A stretch of DNA of 64,000 nucleotides from Sitta carolinensis (taxonomy: Eukaryota; Chordata; Aves; Passeriformes; Sittidae): positions 4,510,452-4,574,451 of the forward strand of contig CM063294.1 in NCBI GenBank assembly GCA_032173965.1. Reading direction: 5' to 3'. Within the stretch, counting starts at the first letter, position 1. Each line of letters opens with the position of its first letter. Of this stretch, positions 60,461 through 64,000 are shown one piece after another. The notes under the pieces are model-generated. The model was not told the origin of the DNA and searched no databases. It worked only from the letters and a program-made list of their open reading frames with translations. Position numbers and translations under genes: made by a program.

Positions 60461-63400
60461 CAGCATGCTCGATACCCAGCCTGTGCCACATCTGCAAGGA
60501 ACAGCTGCTCCCTCACCTCTGGCAGGCTGAAAGGATCCTCTCCTTTTGCTTTTAAGAACTTAATTCATGACATCCTGTTTTTACAGAGCTACATTACAAT
60601 GCTGTAATAAAATTTAGAAATGCTTCAAGTTATACTAAAATCTAGGTTTCGTATTTGCAAGCTTAGAAGTTTTCATATTAATAACTTAGGAAGTTTTAAG
60701 TCCAATAAGACATCAATAAACTCTAAAGATTATGCATTATTGAATCATGCTCTCATAAATTCCTGCTGGGTTGCCCTTGTTGGTATGAGACACAAAACTA
60801 GTGACAGCATCTTGATATTTGCTCTGATATTTCCAGTGCACCTGGGTTGGTCATGATCTTGCTGCACTCAGATGCCTACTTGTAAAAGAGAATTATTAAC
60901 AATGACAGAATTATTAACAGTTCTCACCTTGAAGATGAGGAAGGCAAAGCAGCAAATATAAATATTACAGGAGGTGTCTCAGCACTGGCCTCTTCACGTT
61001 CCTTCCTCCCCAGGATATAAATACAGAGAGGAATTGCAAAGGAGATATGACCACTGAATCTATCTTATTTAACAGGCTAAAGTTTTGGGTTTTTTTTAAA
61101 CCTGGAAAGCAGACCAACATCCTAACTTTGGTATTTGCAATGCCTTTTTCTGCACTAACAGCTTCACTGGCAAACCCTGTCACTAGAGACTCAAACTTTT
61201 TTTATAGCTCCCTTCAGTCCTCACCTCCTAATGCAGAGAATGTATCTTGCCACCTGACTCACTCCCCTCCAGCTATTTTTAGAAGCTTTTCCATTTGATG
61301 GACCACTGCAGATAACATTCAAAGAGCATCAACTGCATTTAAGTGAAGCTACAGATGTGACAAACTGACAAATCTGTGAAGAAAGACTAACCCAAACTAC
61401 TCATGCTGCTGTGAACAAATGAATCCCAAGATCATTCTCTCTGTTGTGGGTGACTGTTGTAAAGTTCCATGTTTATCTCATAACCCCATAGCTACTTGAT
61501 TTTTTTTCCTGTCATTTTCTCTCTATAAACATCTACAAAAGAGTTTTAAAAGCATACTTCTTCATCTTACCCAGGGGAGCCATTTCAATCACTCAGTCAA
61601 ACATATATTCATCAACTAAATAACACTTATTCATTTAAACTGCTGTTTTATTTACCCAGCTGAATTACTATTTTGGCATATACATTTGAAAAGACTGTTT
61701 TAGCATTCGAGTGTATTTGCCTTTGAAGCTATCAGACAGGCAATCCATGACAACAGCAATGCAAACTCCCCCTGCTAAGTTGTCAGCAGGTCTCATCCGA
61801 GAGCTGGAGGTCAGATTCAAGGTGGCAGCTGATGGGACATGCCCAGTCAGCCTTTAATTTAACTGATGTCAAGCAGTGTCAGCTATGGAGGCAGAGCTGT
61901 ATTTACACTGAAACCAGATATACTTGATTATTTATAACTACAGTATCCTACATGTAGCTAAAATTAAAAATAAAAATGAAATCTGGCTACCAGCAGTGTC
62001 ACACTACAGACATCCCATTTAAACAGCAATTAACTCCAGTGCTGTGACTGTGCCTTTATCATGGGGATGACTGCAAATTGCATCTTGATGGCACTCCTGA
62101 AAAATACCTAGCAGAATAACCATTCCAATGGACCAGAAATGAATTACCAAGATAATGTGGACAACCTCAAATTAAATACAAGGAATAAATTAATGGTTGG
62201 TTAAATTCTCTTTACTTTCTTTTTGTATAATTCTATATTTCTTATAAATCACTGCTACGGACTTAGCTTACCTTATCTTTTTATCTAGCTTATTTTTCTG
62301 TTGTTCTTTTTATATAGCCAGGGATTTTCACAGATGACTTGGAATTCTGAAGAAATTTATGGTACAGCTGTGTAAAGGAAACCATTTAATATAAAAATAG
62401 ACTCCACTGACTTTTTGCCAAAAAAGACCGTGTGAGAATTACTATGGCTCTCCACGATAGTTTAACTTCTTTCCTTAAGTAAATTTGCTACTTATATGAC
62501 CAGACATGTCTTATTGTTCCAGAAAGGCAAATAAAATAAAGTAGGAAAATGCCTTTTCCATACAAATATCTTCAGTGGAAAAATCAGTGCTATGCACTGT
62601 TACCAAACTGACAACTCCCTGTATGAACTTACACTTCAAATTATCTACTATCACCTAAGTGCCCTAGGACTCAGGTGAGAACAGATTATTTCTGGAATGT
62701 GTACAATAGATTGACTGCTACTGCAAAACAAATTCCCTCAGCTGCAATGAACTAAAAAGCCAGGCAATGCGAGTTTGTCTGGAGGAGCTGCTGTGGCACA
62801 TTTGAATTTCACTTCTGCTGCAGATGCTGAGGTACCAATGGGCTCTGTTATGGGAAGTGAGGAGGAAGGAAGCTTCTGAGTGTATGAGCTTTCAGAAGTC
62901 CAGGAAAACAGCTTCTGATACAAATCAAAACCTCAGGTTGTCTGCTCAGCATCCTAAATTTCTATTGAGGCAAGAGGAAAGAAAATCTTCAAAGGGAGTG
63001 TGCATAAGACCTGGCTCTGGCTCAGCTGCAGCCAATCAATGTGGCAGGGAAACCAAGCTGTTTGCTTTTAGTAAAATATGACACACCTGATACACTTAAA
63101 AACTTGGGCACATCTTCACATTCATACCAGCATGGCTTCACAAGAGTCATTGCTTTCAGAATCAAAAGCAAATTATAACTGAAATAAAATTAAGATCTGT
63201 TGGTTCACTGCATTTCACGAAGAGCAAATACATGCTAGTATGGATTTCTAAATGGGGATAGCAATCATCTGTGATGGCATATACCAAACTTCATCACCTG
63301 GCTTTGAACAGAGCAACTCATGCTATCGCCATTAACACACCCACAAATCTTCTGTTGAATTCAGCCAAACCCTTTGCTTTTCTGAGACAGCCCTCGTGTC

Positions 63401-63707
63401 TGGTGTATTTTCAGAAGACCACATCTGCAAGCCCTCATAGCCTCCATCTTAACAGTTCTGCTTGCTAACGTGTTAATTAAGATCTACATTACATTAGCCA
63501 CATAACTACTTAATAAGATTAATCCACCTGGAAAATGATGGCTTGTCTTGATTAAACCGAAGGTAACAGAAGTGACATTTAAAACACAGTGACTGTTATT
63601 ACATTTTGATCGTCTGTTTGAAAGCGTCTGACAGGAAGCGGTGGAGCCCGAGAGATTCACGCTGTTTACACTGTTAATGAGGCCGCGTTTCTCTCGCACA
63701 CGCCGGC

Positions 63708-64000
63708 CGGGCCCGCTCCGTGCGCCGGGACCGCTCCGTGCGCCGGGCCCGCTCCGTGCGCCGGCTCCCCTCGGGCCCCGCTCCGTGCGCCGGGCTCCCC
63801 GCAGGGCCCGCTCCGTGCGCCGGGCTCCCCTCGGGCCCCGCTCCGTGCGCCGGGCTCCCCTCGGGCCCCGCTCCGTGCGCCGGGCTCCCCGCAGGGCCCG
63901 CTCCGTGCGCCGGGCTCCCCTCGGGCCCCGCTCCGTGCGCCGGGCTCCCCTCGGGCCCCGCTCCGTGCGCCGGGCTCCCCTCGGGCCCCGCTCCGTGCGC
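63708..64000. repeat. GC-rich 30-bp minisatellite, runs off window end
   Basis: The unit is gctccgtgcgccgggctccc followed by ten variable bases. Full 30-bp copies run from about 63750 to the end, preceded by two shorter 18-bp versions (gctccgtgcgccggg plus three bases). Two variants alternate: type A ends ctcgggcccc and type B ends cgcagggccc. Their order is A B A A B A A A, then a partial copy. The array is CpG-rich and has no stop in at least the frame reading A-P-C-A-G-L-P-S-G-P. I see no sign that it is coding. The total length is unknown because it continues past 64000. Confidence 0.95.

Overview
The window is vertebrate nuclear DNA, almost certainly from a bird and probably a songbird. 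It is mostly AT-rich intron with small GC-rich islands. It holds CR1-type LINE fragments, one avian-type solo LTR with a clean target-site duplication, and GC-rich minisatellites. I see no bacterial gene organisation and no CRISPR array. I recognise one gene, TENM2 (teneurin-2), on the minus strand, and the whole window appears to lie inside it. Six coding exons are readable, from 5' to 3' of the gene: 57498-57293, 49336-49141, 46420-46319, 27711-27517, 22272-22072 and 20305-20120 (or to 20093). All six join in frame through recognisable splice sites and give 362 codons, or 371 with the longer last exon.

The exons encode the teneurin ectodomain from the membrane-proximal linker through EGF repeat 7. 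Exon 1 carries two N-glycosylation sequons. Exon 2 carries the RERR furin-type site. Exon 3 encodes EGF1, exon 4 EGF2-3, exon 5 EGF4-5 and exon 6 EGF6-7. The EGF exons are all symmetric phase 1-1 cassettes. The transmembrane and cytoplasmic exons should lie beyond position 64000. EGF8, the NHL/beta-propeller, the YD shell and the C-terminus should lie before position 1.

Layout: 1-20092 is intron with no exon found. 20093-22272 holds two CpG/GC-rich EGF exons separated by a short intron that contains a 63-bp minisatellite. 22273-27516 is intron. 27517-27711 is EGF2-3. 27712-46318 is a long intron with an unclassified, relatively GC-rich block at about 29.4-32.6 kb. 46319-49336 holds EGF1 and the linker exon. 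49337-57292 is an intron carrying a 1365-bp solo LTR with AAAGT duplications. 57293-57498 is the first exon seen. 57499-64000 is intron ending in a very GC-rich 30-bp minisatellite that runs off the window.

The most interesting points are four. First, a GT/GC tandem donor at EGF6-7 would add or remove nine residues between EGF7 and EGF8. Second, exon EGF4-5 is 77% GC, and the aromatic residue that normally replaces the third cysteine of EGF5 is valine here. Third, the adjacent intron is open in frame through the 63-bp minisatellite. Fourth, the terminal minisatellite shows a higher-order ABA pattern. I found no new multi-gene system, and I do not claim one.
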